Assembly (NCBI RefSeq): GCF_900108015.1
Contig: NZ_FNVP01000008.1
Span: 1-64,000, forward strand
Reading direction: 5' to 3'
Source: Flavobacterium urumqiense
GTDB lineage: Bacteria; Bacteroidota; Bacteroidia; Flavobacteriales; Flavobacteriaceae
Length of the DNA: 64,000 nt
The notes under the pieces are model-generated. The model was not told the DNA's origin. It did no database searches and was given only the letters and a program-made list of their open reading frames with translations. Of this stretch, positions 42,170 to 51,196 are shown piece by piece; the stretch's first letter is position 1; each line of letters begins with the position of its first letter. A program made the translations under genes and the position numbers.

Positions 42170-44812
42170 ATGTCTGAAGGAGAAAAGTTAATTCCTATTA
42201 ACATTGAAGATGAAATGAAAACAGCTTACATCGATTATTCGATGTCAGTAATTGTATCAAGAGCACTTCCAGATGTCAGAGATGGCTTGAAACCAGTACA
42301 TCGAAGAGTACTTTATGGAATGCATGATTTAGGAGTTAACTCCAGATCTGCCCATAAAAAGTCCGCAAGAATTGTCGGGGAAGTTCTTGGAAAATATCAC
42401 CCACACGGTGATACCTCTGTTTATGATGCCATGGTTCGTATGGCACAGGAATGGAGTATGCGTTATTTATTGATTGACGGTCAAGGTAATTTTGGTTCTG
42501 TAGATGGAGATAGTCCTGCAGCGATGCGTTATACGGAGGCTAGAATGCGTAAGATTTCTGAAGAGATTTTGGCAGATATTGATAAAGAAACGGTTGATTT
42601 TAAATTAAATTTTGATGATACGCTAGAAGAGCCGACAGTTATGCCAACTCGTGTTCCTACCTTATTAATAAATGGTGCAACAGGAATTGCGGTAGGTATG
42701 GCAACAAATATGCCGCCTCACAATTTAACCGAGGTAATTAACGGTACGTTAGCGTACATGGATAATAATGATATCGAGGTTGACGAGTTAATGACGCATA
42801 TTAAAGCTCCAGATTTTCCTACAGGTGGAATAATATATGGATATGAAGGCGTTCGCGAAGCATTTAAAACAGGTAGAGGACGTATTGTAATGCGTGCTAA
42901 AGTTGGTTTTGAAGAAGTGGATGGTCGTGAGTGTATTATCGTTACTGAAATTCCATACCAAGTCAATAAAGCGGATATGATTAAACGTACCGCCGACTTA
43001 GTAAATGATAAAAAAATAGATGGTATTGCTAATATCCGTGACGAATCGGATAGAAACGGGATGCGTATTGTTTATATTTTGAAACGTGATGCTACGCCAA
43101 ACGTAGTTTTGAATACGTTATATAAGTTTACACAATTACAATCTTCTTTCAGTGTAAACAATATTGCAATTGTAAAAGGGCGTCCTCAGATGTTGAATCT
43201 AAAAGATCTGATTCATTATTTTATTGAACACCGTCATGATGTGGTGACTCGCAGAACGCAATTTGAATTGAAAAAAGCGGAAGCAAGAGCGCATATATTA
43301 GAAGGTTTGATTATTGCCTCAGATAACATTGACGAAGTAATTGCTTTAATTAAAGCTTCAAAAAGTACCGAAGAAGCTAGAGAAAAATTAATTGAAAGAT
43401 TCAAATTATCGGATATTCAGTCTCGTGCTATCGTAGAAATGCGTTTGCGTCAATTGACAGGTCTGGAACAAGACAAGTTAAGAACAGAATATGAGGAGAT
43501 TATGAAGTTAATTGAGCATTTAAAAGCTTTATTGGCCGATATTAATTTAAGAATTGCTTTGATAAAAGAAGAATTGGAAGAAATTCGTGATAAGTACGGA
43601 GATGAACGCCGTTCTGTAATTGAATACTCAGGTGGTGATGTGAGTATTGAAGATTTAATTGCTGATGAAAATGTGGTAATTACGATTTCCCACGCAGGTT
43701 ATATTAAACGTACAAACCTTACCGAATACAAAACTCAGAATAGAGGAGGGGTTGGGCAAAAAAGTGCTGGAACAAGAGATCAGGATTTCTTAGAACACAT
43801 GTTTGTGGCAACAAATCATCAATATATGATGTTCTTTACCCAAAAAGGAAAATGTTTCTGGATGCGTGTCTATGAGATACCAGAAGGAAGTAAAACCGCT
43901 AAAGGTAGAGCAATTCAAAATTTGGTAAATATTGAAAGCGATGATAAAGTAAAAGCTTTTATTTGTACCCAGGATTTAAAAGATAAAGAGTATATTAACA
44001 GCCATAACCTTATTATGGTGACTAAAAAAGGTCAGGTTAAGAAAACATCTTTAGAGAAATATTCTAAGCCTAGAGTCAATGGTGTTGCTGCCATAACTAT
44101 TAAAGAAGGTGATGAATTGTTGGAAGCCAAATTAACTAACGGAGAAAGTCAAATTATTCTTGCTGTAAAATCAGGAAAATTAGTCCGTTTTGAGGAAACT
44201 AAAACCCGTCCGATGGGAAGAACTGCTTCTGGAGTTCGTGGAATTACACTTAAAGATGATACGGATGAAGTGATTGGCATGGTTACTGTAGATAAGGAAA
44301 ATATTAACGATTCACAAATTTTAGTAGTAACTGAAAATGGATATGGTAAACGTACCAAATTAGTTGATGAAGATGGTGAAGATGTTTATAGAATTACTAA
44401 TCGTGGAGGAAAGGGTGTGAAAACACTTAATATAACAGAAAAAACCGGAAATCTTATTTCGATAAATGCCGTTACTGACGCTGATGATTTGATGATTATT
44501 AATAAATCTGGATTAACAATCAGAATGGCTATTGAAGATTTGCGTGTAATGGGACGTGCTACTCAAGGGGTTAAATTGATAAATTTAAAAGGTAAAGATT
44601 CAATTGCAGCAGTTACCAAAGTAATGAAAGACGATGTAGCAGAAGTGGTTGTTGACGAAGATGGAAATGTTATTCAAACGGAAGTTATTGAAAGAGTGAA
44701 ACCAGTCTTAGAAGTTCTTGAAGATGAGAGTGCTGATGAGGATGAAGACGATTCTGAAGAGGATGAAATTGACGAGGAGACCGAAGAGGATGATTCTGAT
44801 GATGAAGCATAA
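42170..44812 (+). CDS. gyrA: DNA gyrase subunit A
   Basis: An 880-residue type IIA topoisomerase subunit. The breakage-reunion domain has [25 protein letters not shown], the quinolone-region [20 protein letters not shown] (residues 77-96) and the catalytic Tyr121 in [10 protein letters not shown], followed by [16 protein letters not shown] coiled coil (430-490) precedes the six-bladed C-terminal wrapping domain, which begins about residue 505 with [10 protein letters not shown], a diverged GyrA box (the usual form is QRRGGKG). The last 35 residues are extremely acidic ([20 protein letters not shown]), a feature seen in several gyrases where it tunes supercoiling. The Ser of the resistance region is Thr-Ser here. 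It precedes a TPR protein by 42 bases. Confidence 0.95.
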   Translation: MSEGEKLIPINIEDEMKTAYIDYSMSVIVSRALPDVRDGLKPVHRRVLYGMHDLGVNSRSAHKKSARIVGEVLGKYHPHGDTSVYDAMVRMAQEWSMRYLLIDGQGNFGSVDGDSPAAMRYTEARMRKISEEILADIDKETVDFKLNFDDTLEEPTVMPTRVPTLLINGATGIAVGMATNMPPHNLTEVINGTLAYMDNNDIEVDELMTHIKAPDFPTGGIIYGYEGVREAFKTGRGRIVMRAKVGFEEVDGRECIIVTEIPYQVNKADMIKRTADLVNDKKIDGIANIRDESDRNGMRIVYILKRDATPNVVLNTLYKFTQLQSSFSVNNIAIVKGRPQMLNLKDLIHYFIEHRHDVVTRRTQFELKKAEARAHILEGLIIASDNIDEVIALIKASKSTEEAREKLIERFKLSDIQSRAIVEMRLRQLTGLEQDKLRTEYEEIMKLIEHLKALLADINLRIALIKEELEEIRDKYGDERRSVIEYSGGDVSIEDLIADENVVITISHAGYIKRTNLTEYKTQNRGGVGQKSAGTRDQDFLEHMFVATNHQYMMFFTQKGKCFWMRVYEIPEGSKTAKGRAIQNLVNIESDDKVKAFICTQDLKDKEYINSHNLIMVTKKGQVKKTSLEKYSKPRVNGVAAITIKEGDELLEAKLTNGESQIILAVKSGKLVRFEETKTRPMGRTASGVRGITLKDDTDEVIGMVTVDKENINDSQILVVTENGYGKRTKLVDEDGEDVYRITNRGGKGVKTLNITEKTGNLISINAVTDADDLMIINKSGLTIRMAIEDLRVMGRATQGVKLINLKGKDSIAAVTKVMKDDVAEVVVDEDGNVIQTEVIERVKPVLEVLEDESADEDEDDSEEDEIDEETEEDDSDDEA

Positions 44813-44854
44813 ATAAAAAAGAACAAGAATAATTATTAAATAAAATAGAATATT

Positions 44855-46123
44855 ATGAAAAGTAAATATGTAATACTTGCGTCAGCTTTATTGATATCAG
44901 TAGCTACTTTTGCTCAAAAAGATCAAATAAAAGCGGCTGAAAAAGCAATGAAAGGTGGAAATTCTCAAGAAGCTGCAACGATTTTACAAGGTGCTGAATC
45001 TTTGATAACTAATGCAACTGATGTTGAAAAAGCACAATTTTTCTTTATTAAAGGAAATGCTTATTTAGATTTAGCAAATAAGAATGTTGACACTAGTACG
45101 AATCTTTCATTAGCCGCAAAAGCGTATCAAGATTTAATTGCTGTTGAAAAAGCAAGTGGAAAAGTTAAATTTTCAACACAAGCTGCGACTTCTATCACTG
45201 GTATAAAATTTAAATTAATAAATGCTGCCATTGCCGATTCTAAAATTGATAAGCATGCAGATGGTGCTAAAAAATTATATGATGCTTATTTATTAGATAA
45301 AAAAGACACTCTTAATTTGTATTATGCAGCTTCTACTTATATAAACGCAAAGAATTACGACGAAGCTCTCAGGTTGTATGATGAGTTGAAAACTTTGAAT
45401 TATTCTGGAAAAGGAACTAGTTATTTAGCTGTTAATAAGTTAAGTGGAGAGGAAGATCTTTTTACGACTGCTCAAGAAAGAGACAGAATGGTTAAATTAG
45501 GAACTCATGAAAAACCAAGAACGGAAACTTTGCCTTCAAAAAGAGGAGAGATATATAAAAACATGGCTTTAATTTTAGTTGAAAAAGGTAAAACTGAAGA
45601 GGCTAAAAAAGCAATTGCAGCCGCTAGAATTGCAAATCCGGAAGATACTTCATTAATTTTAACAGAAGCTAATTTGTATTTGGAAACAAAAGACTTTGAT
45701 ACCTACAAAAAATTAATTTCAGAAGTACTGCAAAAAAATCCTAATGATGCTGATTTAATATTTAATTTAGGAGTAATTAGTTATAATGCAAAGAATAATG
45801 CTGAAGCTGAGAAATATTATTTGCAAGCAATTAAAATAAAACCAGATTATGTAAATGCTTATTTGAATTTAGCAATTTTAAAATTGGATGCTGATAAAGT
45901 ACTTTTTGAAGAAATGAGTAAATTAGGCAATTCTGAAAAAGACAATAAACGTTATGCGATTCTAAAAAAACAAAGAGAAGTAGTTTTTACAAGTGCCTTA
46001 CCTTACTTAGAAAAAGCAAGTGAGTTAGATCCTAAAAATACAGAGGTAAAAAACACCTTGTTAAGTGTTTATAGTGCTTTGGAAATGACTGAAAAGAAAA
46101 AAGCATTAAAAGCAAAAATGTAA
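44855..46123 (+). CDS. Exported tetratricopeptide-repeat protein
   Basis: A 422-residue protein with a signal peptide (about 1-20, SVATFAQ) and several TPR-type helical repeats: KAEKAMKGGNSQEAATILQG, KNYDEALRLYDELK, ALILVEKGKTEEAKKAIAAARIANPED and NPNDADLIFNLGVISYNAKNNAEAEKYYLQAIKIKPDYVNAY (given in pieces). Such proteins are scaffolds of periplasmic complexes; no function can be assigned. It starts 42 bases after gyrA, so it may be cotranscribed, although a functional link is unlikely. A terminator follows its stop. Confidence 0.85.
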   Translation: MKSKYVILASALLISVATFAQKDQIKAAEKAMKGGNSQEAATILQGAESLITNATDVEKAQFFFIKGNAYLDLANKNVDTSTNLSLAAKAYQDLIAVEKASGKVKFSTQAATSITGIKFKLINAAIADSKIDKHADGAKKLYDAYLLDKKDTLNLYYAASTYINAKNYDEALRLYDELKTLNYSGKGTSYLAVNKLSGEEDLFTTAQERDRMVKLGTHEKPRTETLPSKRGEIYKNMALILVEKGKTEEAKKAIAAARIANPEDTSLILTEANLYLETKDFDTYKKLISEVLQKNPNDADLIFNLGVISYNAKNNAEAEKYYLQAIKIKPDYVNAYLNLAILKLDADKVLFEEMSKLGNSEKDNKRYAILKKQREVVFTSALPYLEKASELDPKNTEVKNTLLSVYSALEMTEKKKALKAKM

Positions 46124-46136
46124 ATTTTGCTTTGAA

Positions 46137-46177
46137 TACAAAAAAACCTATCAAATATCTTGATAGGTTTTTTTGTA
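46137..46177. terminator. Bidirectional terminator between TPR protein and NlpC/P60 genes
   Basis: TACAAAAAAACCTATCAA and its complement form an 18-bp stem with a five-base loop, flanked by A and T runs on both sides. It abuts the stop codon of the convergent gene at 46179. Confidence 0.9.
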
Positions 46178-46178
46178 T

Positions 46179-46940
46179 TTAAACAATTTTTTTGATAACC
46201 CGAAGTTTGTGGGTATGCTTATTTGTTTCGGAATTAAATATTCCTAGATGATCTAATCTGTCAATTCGAACTTTTCCGCTTGCATGAATGATATAATTGT
46301 CATCCATAATTATTCCTACATGGATAATATTGCCTTCGTCATTGTCAAAAAAAGCTAAATCTCCCGGTTCACTTTCCTCAATAAAACTTAAAGCTTCTCC
46401 TTGTGTTGATTGCTGTGAAGCATCGCGCAATAATTTGTAGCCATTCAGTTTATAAACCATCTGTGTAAAACCAGAGCAATCAATACCAAATGGAGTTTTT
46501 CCTCCCCAAAGGTACGCTGCATTCAAATACATAAAAGCGGTCGTAATCAAACATTCTTTGCTTTTTTTTCCACTTTTTTTTGTTCCTTCAAAATCAAAAT
46601 TAGAAGTGTTTATCTCCATGTGATTTATAAAAGATAATGATGAACCTAAAGGGATTGGCATCAATAAATTGGATGGACCAGTTATATATTCTATTAAATC
46701 TGCATTTAGAATAATCGCTTCCGCGGATAGCTGATTAAAACTTGATTCAGAAATTAATTGAAATTGTTTAGAATCTACCCAGCCTTCATAACCATCATAT
46801 TGCATTTTGATAAGAGACCACTGCTTTTGCTGTTCTAAAATTTCAAAATGTTCGCCAAATAAAACTTGAGAAACAATTTCACTTTTATCACTGCCTTCAG
46901 ACCGAAGAGGTACCATTGCTAGATTACAAATTCCAAACAT
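46179..46940 (-). CDS. NlpC/P60 family cysteine peptidase with SH3-like domain
   Basis: A 253-residue C40 peptidase. An N-terminal SH3b-like domain (about 1-65, VPLRSEGSDKSEIVSQVLFGEHFEIL ... WVDSKQF) is followed by the catalytic domain: LWGGKTPFGIDCSGFTQMVYKL (Cys about residue 152), PGDLAFFDNDEGNIIHVGIIM with the His, and YIIHASGKVRID. This arrangement is usual for enzymes that cut D-Glu-diamino acid bonds in murein peptides. No export signal is obvious, so it may act on recycled muropeptides in the cytoplasm. It lies 71 bases downstream of the thiolase gene, separated by a large palindrome. Confidence 0.9.
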   Translation of the reverse strand: MFGICNLAMVPLRSEGSDKSEIVSQVLFGEHFEILEQQKQWSLIKMQYDGYEGWVDSKQFQLISESSFNQLSAEAIILNADLIEYITGPSNLLMPIPLGSSLSFINHMEINTSNFDFEGTKKSGKKSKECLITTAFMYLNAAYLWGGKTPFGIDCSGFTQMVYKLNGYKLLRDASQQSTQGEALSFIEESEPGDLAFFDNDEGNIIHVGIIMDDNYIIHASGKVRIDRLDHLGIFNSETNKHTHKLRVIKKIV

Positions 46941-46961
46941 TTAGGTTAATTTAAGAGTTAA

Positions 46962-47003
46962 GAATTAGGAGTTTTGAGTTGCACAACTCAAAACTCCTAA
47001 TTC
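46962..47003. repeat. Perfect 20-bp-arm palindrome
   Basis: A 42-base sequence whose arms of 20 (GAATTAGGAGTTTTGAGTTG and its exact complement) flank only two bases. It lies between the thiolase stop and the NlpC/P60 gene start and is not followed by a T run on either strand, so it is better described as a repeat or cruciform element than as a classic terminator. Confidence 0.75.
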
Positions 47004-47011
47004 ATAATTAT

Positions 47012-48190
47012 TTAGGCTCTTTCGATTACAATTGCTGAAGCTCCACCGCCACCATTGCAAATTGCAGCTGCGCCAATTTTAGCATTGTTTTGTTCTAAAA
47101 CATTTAATAATGTTACAATGATTCTAGCGCCTGAGCAACCTAAAGGATGCCCTAGAGATACAGCACCACCATTTACATTTACTTTATTGTCTTCTAAGCC
47201 TAGGATTTTGGCATTAGCCAAACCTACTACTGCAAACGCCTCGTTAAATTCAAAATAATCAACATCGCTTATAGCTAATCCTGCTTTCTCTAAAGCCTTA
47301 GGAATGGCTTTTGAAGGGCTTGTTGTAAACCATTTTGGTTCTTGTGCTGCATCAGCATAACTTCGGATGTAAGCTAATGGTTTTAATCCTAAAGCTATTG
47401 CTTTTTCTTCACTCATTAGAACTATTGCAGCGGCACCATCATTTATTGTGGATGAATTAGCGGCTGTTACTGTACCGTCTTTAGTAAATACTGGATTCAA
47501 TGCTGGAATTTTATCCAATTTCACGTTTGTAAATTCTTCGTCTTTCGAAACAATAATCGGATCTCCTTTTCTTTGCGGAACAGGAACTGAAACTACCTCA
47601 TTGTCAAATTTCCCTTCTTTCCATGCATTTGAACTACGCTCATACGATTGAATTGCGAAGTTATCTTGTTCTTCTCTTGTAAATTTATATTCGGATGCAC
47701 AAAAGTCTGCACATACGCCCATAGCGTTGTTATCGTAGGCGTCAGACAATCCATCTCTTTGCATTCCGTCGATCATGGTTGTTGGGCCAAATTTCGTTCC
47801 ATTTCTTAAATGCATATAATGCGGAATCAAACTCATATTTTCCATACCACCGGCAACAACTATTTCGGCATCACCGCACATAATTGCTTGCGCGCCTAAC
47901 ATCACTGATTTCATCCCTGAAGCACATACTTTATTGATAGTTGTACAAGCCACAGTATTTGGCAAACCAGCAAATATAGCGGCTTGACGAGCAGGAGCTT
48001 GTCCAACTCCAGCCTGAACAACATTACCCATAAACACTTCATCAACTAAATTTGGATCTAAATTAATTTTGTCCAAAGCTCCTTTTATAGCAACCGCGCC
48101 TAATCTTGGAGCAGGGACTGCGGATAATCCTCCCATAAAACTTCCGATAGGTGTTCTAACGGCAGACACAATAACAACTCTTTTGTTCAT
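47012..48190 (-). CDS. Acetyl-CoA C-acyltransferase (thiolase)
   Basis: A 392-residue thiolase with both active-site cysteines: Cys in INKVCASGMKSVMLGAQ (about residue 90) and Cys in VNGGAVSLGHPLGCSGARII (about 378), with the His of NEAFAVVGLA (about 350) between them. It condenses or cleaves acyl-CoA: two acetyl-CoA to acetoacetyl-CoA, or the last step of beta-oxidation. The early part, VRTPIGSFMGGLSAVPAPRLGA, is biosynthetic-like (acetyl-CoA acetyltransferase), and no other beta-oxidation gene is near. It is a single gene on the minus strand. Confidence 0.93.
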   Translation of the reverse strand: MNKRVVIVSAVRTPIGSFMGGLSAVPAPRLGAVAIKGALDKINLDPNLVDEVFMGNVVQAGVGQAPARQAAIFAGLPNTVACTTINKVCASGMKSVMLGAQAIMCGDAEIVVAGGMENMSLIPHYMHLRNGTKFGPTTMIDGMQRDGLSDAYDNNAMGVCADFCASEYKFTREEQDNFAIQSYERSSNAWKEGKFDNEVVSVPVPQRKGDPIIVSKDEEFTNVKLDKIPALNPVFTKDGTVTAANSSTINDGAAAIVLMSEEKAIALGLKPLAYIRSYADAAQEPKWFTTSPSKAIPKALEKAGLAISDVDYFEFNEAFAVVGLANAKILGLEDNKVNVNGGAVSLGHPLGCSGARIIVTLLNVLEQNNAKIGAAAICNGGGGASAIVIERA

Positions 48191-48356
48191 GATATATATA
48201 ATGTTAGTTTATCTAGCAAATTTAATCTTTTTTATACAATTTCATATTTTCATTCCATCTTAATATGTTTTAAATATTTATTGAACTCTATTTGTTTGAT
48301 TGTGAAGTGTTTTTGTACAAAGGTCAAAAAATATTAAAAAAAAATCCTTCAAATAC

Positions 48357-48387
48357 TTGTGAGTAACGTAAAGATGTCTTAAATTTG
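48357..48387 (+). promoter_or_regulatory. Bacteroidota promoter of the tRNA cluster
   Basis: TTG at 48357-48359 and TAAATTTG at 48380-48387 are 20 bases apart, and the first tRNA begins 33 bases further on. Confidence 0.65.
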
Positions 48388-48420
48388 CAACCGCAAAACA
48401 GGACACGTTTCCTTGAGTTT

Positions 48421-48504
48421 GGAGGGGTGCCAGAGTGGTAATGGAGCAGTTTGCTAAACTGTCATCGAGTAATCGGTGCCAGGGTTCGAGTCCCTGTCCC
48501 TCCG
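48421..48504 (+). tRNA. tRNA-Ser (GCT)
   Basis: Acceptor GGAGGGG/TCCCTCC with discriminator G, anticodon loop TTGCTAA (anticodon GCT at 48453-48455), a long variable arm as in all class II tRNAs, and T arm CAGGG/CCCTG around TTCGAGT. Confidence 0.95.
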
Positions 48505-48522
48505 CTTTATAATTTTGTTTTT

Positions 48523-48597
48523 CGGGGTGTAGCGTAGCTCGGTTATCGCGCCTGCTTTGGGAGCAGGAGGCCGCAGGTTCGAATCCTGCCACCCCGA
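48523..48597 (+). tRNA. tRNA-Pro (TGG)
   Basis: Acceptor CGGGGTG/CACCCCG with discriminator A, anticodon stem CCTGC/GCAGG around TTTGGGA (anticodon TGG at 48558-48560), T arm GCAGG/CCTGC around TTCGAAT. Second gene of the cluster. Confidence 0.95.
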
Positions 48598-48619
48598 CTA
48601 GATTTTTTACATGAGCAAT

Positions 48620-48693
<74 letters not shown>

Positions 48694-48696
48694 CTT

Positions 48697-48728
48697 AAAC
48701 CGATACTTTAATTAGTATCGGTTTTTTT
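48697..48728 (+). terminator. Terminator of the tRNA cluster
   Basis: AAACCGATACT and AGTATCGGTTT form an 11-bp perfect stem followed by a T run, right after tRNA-Arg. Confidence 0.9.
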
Positions 48729-48786
48729 GTTTTTATATCTTAGATAAATTCTTAAATTATCTTATTTTTATAAAAAAATAATAATT

Positions 48787-49443
48787 ATGATTTCCTATTT
48801 AAAATCAATTATACCTTTTTGTTTGTTTTTTTGTATTGTTTCCTGTAAATCACAAGCTGTAAGCATTAAAATGGAAGAAAAAATTATCTTAATTAATGAT
48901 ACTACCTTCGTAAATTTAAAAAATTATAGTCAAGATTTCGTGTATGACATGAAATATGCAACAACCAATAATTTCTTGAAAGCAAAAGTATATGATTGTG
49001 GGGAATGTTTTCTTCGATTAAAAACGGTGAATGCATTGATTAAGGCCAGTAAATCATCCATAAAAGAGGGTTACAAAATTAAAATTTTTGATTGTTACCG
49101 GCCTTTAGATATTCAGAAAAAAATGTGGAAGATTGTTTCCAATCCAGAATATGTGGCTAACCCAAGTAAAGGTTCAATTCATAATAGGGGCGGGGCGGTT
49201 GATATTACTCTAGTCGACAGCAATGGAAAAGAATTAGAAATGGGAACTCCTTTCGATTTTTTTGGCAAAGAAGCGAGTCACAATTATGCTGACTTATCCC
49301 AAGAGATCAAAGAAAATCGACTGTTGTTAAAAAGAATAATGTCAGAAGCTAACTTTAACTCCATTGATTCTGAATGGTGGCACTATAATTTTAAATCAGG
49401 ATTGACTGATAAGGTGTCAAATGTCAAATGGAATTGTGACTAA
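48787..49443 (+). CDS. D-alanyl-D-alanine dipeptidase (VanX/DdpX type), lipoprotein
   Basis: A 218-residue M15D peptidase with a lipoprotein signal (FCLFFCIVSCKSQ, lipidated Cys at about residue 20). The zinc and catalytic residues are present in GSIHNRGGAVDITLVD (His, Asp; about 131-146) and SEWWHYNF (Glu, His; about 198-205), with FDCYRPLDIQKKMW supplying the conserved Arg. Relatives cleave D-Ala-D-Ala: VanX in vancomycin resistance and DdpX in recycling. No vanH/vanA ligase lies nearby, and lipid anchoring places the enzyme outside the cytoplasm, so a role in using cell-wall dipeptides is more likely than resistance. It is a single gene after the tRNA cluster. Confidence 0.9.
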   Translation: MISYLKSIIPFCLFFCIVSCKSQAVSIKMEEKIILINDTTFVNLKNYSQDFVYDMKYATTNNFLKAKVYDCGECFLRLKTVNALIKASKSSIKEGYKIKIFDCYRPLDIQKKMWKIVSNPEYVANPSKGSIHNRGGAVDITLVDSNGKELEMGTPFDFFGKEASHNYADLSQEIKENRLLLKRIMSEANFNSIDSEWWHYNFKSGLTDKVSNVKWNCD

Positions 49444-50010
49444 TTATTCTATGCATGGGATGGTATTAATAAAGAATTTTTCAGGTTGGTAAACCACATT
49501 ATTTAACTCAGAAGTAAATTCTTTTTTGATCACGTAATCTTCAGTATCGGTTAAATATTTAATTCTTAGTAACGATACAGGGGATTTTTTTAATTCTTCA
49601 AAGCTGTCTTTTAGAAACATAAAACTGCCTGTAATTACTCGATTGTCAAAATTTTTGTCATCCCGAATCAAAGAGCCACAATTTTCTTCGTCAATATGAA
49701 TTAAGGTGATTATTTTTCCGTTATTTAATAGTAAAAATAATTTCGAATTTTTGTCAAAACAATTGGCTTTTAAGAATCCTTTACTTTTTTGAAGCGTCTG
49801 AACATTCAAGGTAGGTAATCCATCTGTTAAAGCTATTGAAAAAAAGATATAGTTGGTATTACCTGCAAAATTTTGCTCGGAAATGATATATTCTTTAGTT
49901 GATTTATAAGTTCCGATAGAATCAGTAACATCTACATTGAACTCACATGGTTTTTGAGCAAAAGAAGTAAAGCTTATGAAGAATAAAGTGATTGCAATTA
50001 GTTGTTTCAT
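49444..50010 (-). CDS. Hypothetical exported protein
   Basis: I do not recognise this 188-residue protein. From the ATG at 50010 it has a signal peptide (MKQLIAITLFFISFTSFAQ) and then a compact beta-rich domain with CEFNVDVTDSIGTYKSTKEY, LFLLLNNGKIITLIHIDEEN and two further Cys, at CGSLIRDD and at the C-terminus (IPCIE). An upstream start at 50031 would overlap the methyltransferase gene and precede the signal peptide, so I reject it. It begins 2 bases after the methyltransferase stop, and is the last gene of a three-gene unit. Confidence 0.75.
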   Translation of the reverse strand: MKQLIAITLFFISFTSFAQKPCEFNVDVTDSIGTYKSTKEYIISEQNFAGNTNYIFFSIALTDGLPTLNVQTLQKSKGFLKANCFDKNSKLFLLLNNGKIITLIHIDEENCGSLIRDDKNFDNRVITGSFMFLKDSFEELKKSPVSLLRIKYLTDTEDYVIKKEFTSELNNVVYQPEKFFINTIPCIE

Positions 50011-50012
50011 TT

Positions 50013-51194
50013 TTATTTTATTTTGGTGCAAATTAAAACTATTTTATGATTATTTTCATCGGTTGTAAAAAAACAAAAAACATTTCCTCCATCTTTTATT
50101 TTCCATTTTTTTCGAATACTTTCCACGGTATCAGGAAAATTTCTAGTCGTTATATTGGCTTGTTTGTTTTCTAAATGTATTTTTATTTCTGTTTTATTGT
50201 ACGGTAGCGTATGTAAAATTTCAAAAATTCTTCCTGGGAAATCTATTAATCCTTGGGAGGTATATAAATGAGAAAATTTATGGAGTTTGTTAATCTTAAA
50301 AAAACTGCTCACTTCGTCAAACCCTCCTGATTTCATAATGGCGCTATTGGGCTCATACAAATACTTTTGAGGTAAACTAAAATGGGGTAATTCCAATTTT
50401 TCGTTTAATATAAATTCAAAAGTTTCTGTTTTATCCTTATTTATATTGACTGTTTTGATAATAATCGCTCCTGAATATCCCTTATGTAATTCCCACAGCA
50501 GCTCTTTTACTTCATTTTCTAAAGCTACAATGTGAATGTTTTTAACATTTTTAAGTTCCAATAAACCTGCCGAAATATCGAGTAATGGGGCTGTTTTTAT
50601 TAGAATTGAATCTGAATTCTTAAAATAAAAGTCAATGTTTTCGGGGACATTAGGTAAACAATCTTTAAGCATAAAAACTTTGCCTTTGGCATTATTCCTT
50701 CTTGAAGGATCGATATACATCCAATCCCATTTTTTGTTTAATGCTATTAAAGTTGCTAAGCTGTCCCCTGAATAGCAATTGATATTCTTTGCATCCAATT
50801 GCTGAAAATTGTGTTGTACCAAATTTGATAAATCTGAATTAATTTCGCAGTGCGCAACTGTTTTTATTTTTTTTGCAAAATAATAATCATCTACACCAAA
50901 ACCGCCCGTCAAATCGATTAAACTAGCTCCAGAAACAATAGAAGATTTGTACAAAGCTGTTTTTTCGGACGAAGTTTGCTCAATTGAAATTTTAGCAGGG
51001 TAAATAATATTATTTGTCGAAAACCAAGTTGGTAGTTTGTCTTTAGCTTTTGTTTTTGCTTCTATTTGATTCAAAATTGAAATCCATTCCACTTTTGGAA
51101 AAGGATTTTTTTGTAATGCTAATTTTGAAATAGAGGTTCCAATATATTTTTGTATAAATTCTTGAATTTCAGAATTTAAAATATTTATATCCAA
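50013..51194 (-). CDS. THUMP-like domain SAM-dependent methyltransferase
   Basis: A 393-residue Rossmann-type methyltransferase. The SAM site is LIDLTGGFGVDDYYFAKK (about 92-109); the motif YIDPSRRNNAKGKVF (about 160) takes the place of the DPPY/NPPY motif. The C-terminal third (residues 300-393) is the THUMP-like domain, with YLYEPNSAIMKSGGFDEVSS and SQGLIDFPGRIFEI. Such proteins probably modify RNA, but the substrate is unknown. It is in an operon with the permease gene upstream (2-base gap) and a secreted hypothetical protein downstream (2-base gap). Confidence 0.85.
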   Translation of the reverse strand: MDINILNSEIQEFIQKYIGTSISKLALQKNPFPKVEWISILNQIEAKTKAKDKLPTWFSTNNIIYPAKISIEQTSSEKTALYKSSIVSGASLIDLTGGFGVDDYYFAKKIKTVAHCEINSDLSNLVQHNFQQLDAKNINCYSGDSLATLIALNKKWDWMYIDPSRRNNAKGKVFMLKDCLPNVPENIDFYFKNSDSILIKTAPLLDISAGLLELKNVKNIHIVALENEVKELLWELHKGYSGAIIIKTVNINKDKTETFEFILNEKLELPHFSLPQKYLYEPNSAIMKSGGFDEVSSFFKINKLHKFSHLYTSQGLIDFPGRIFEILHTLPYNKTEIKIHLENKQANITTRNFPDTVESIRKKWKIKDGGNVFCFFTTDENNHKIVLICTKIK

Positions 51195-51196
51195 AA

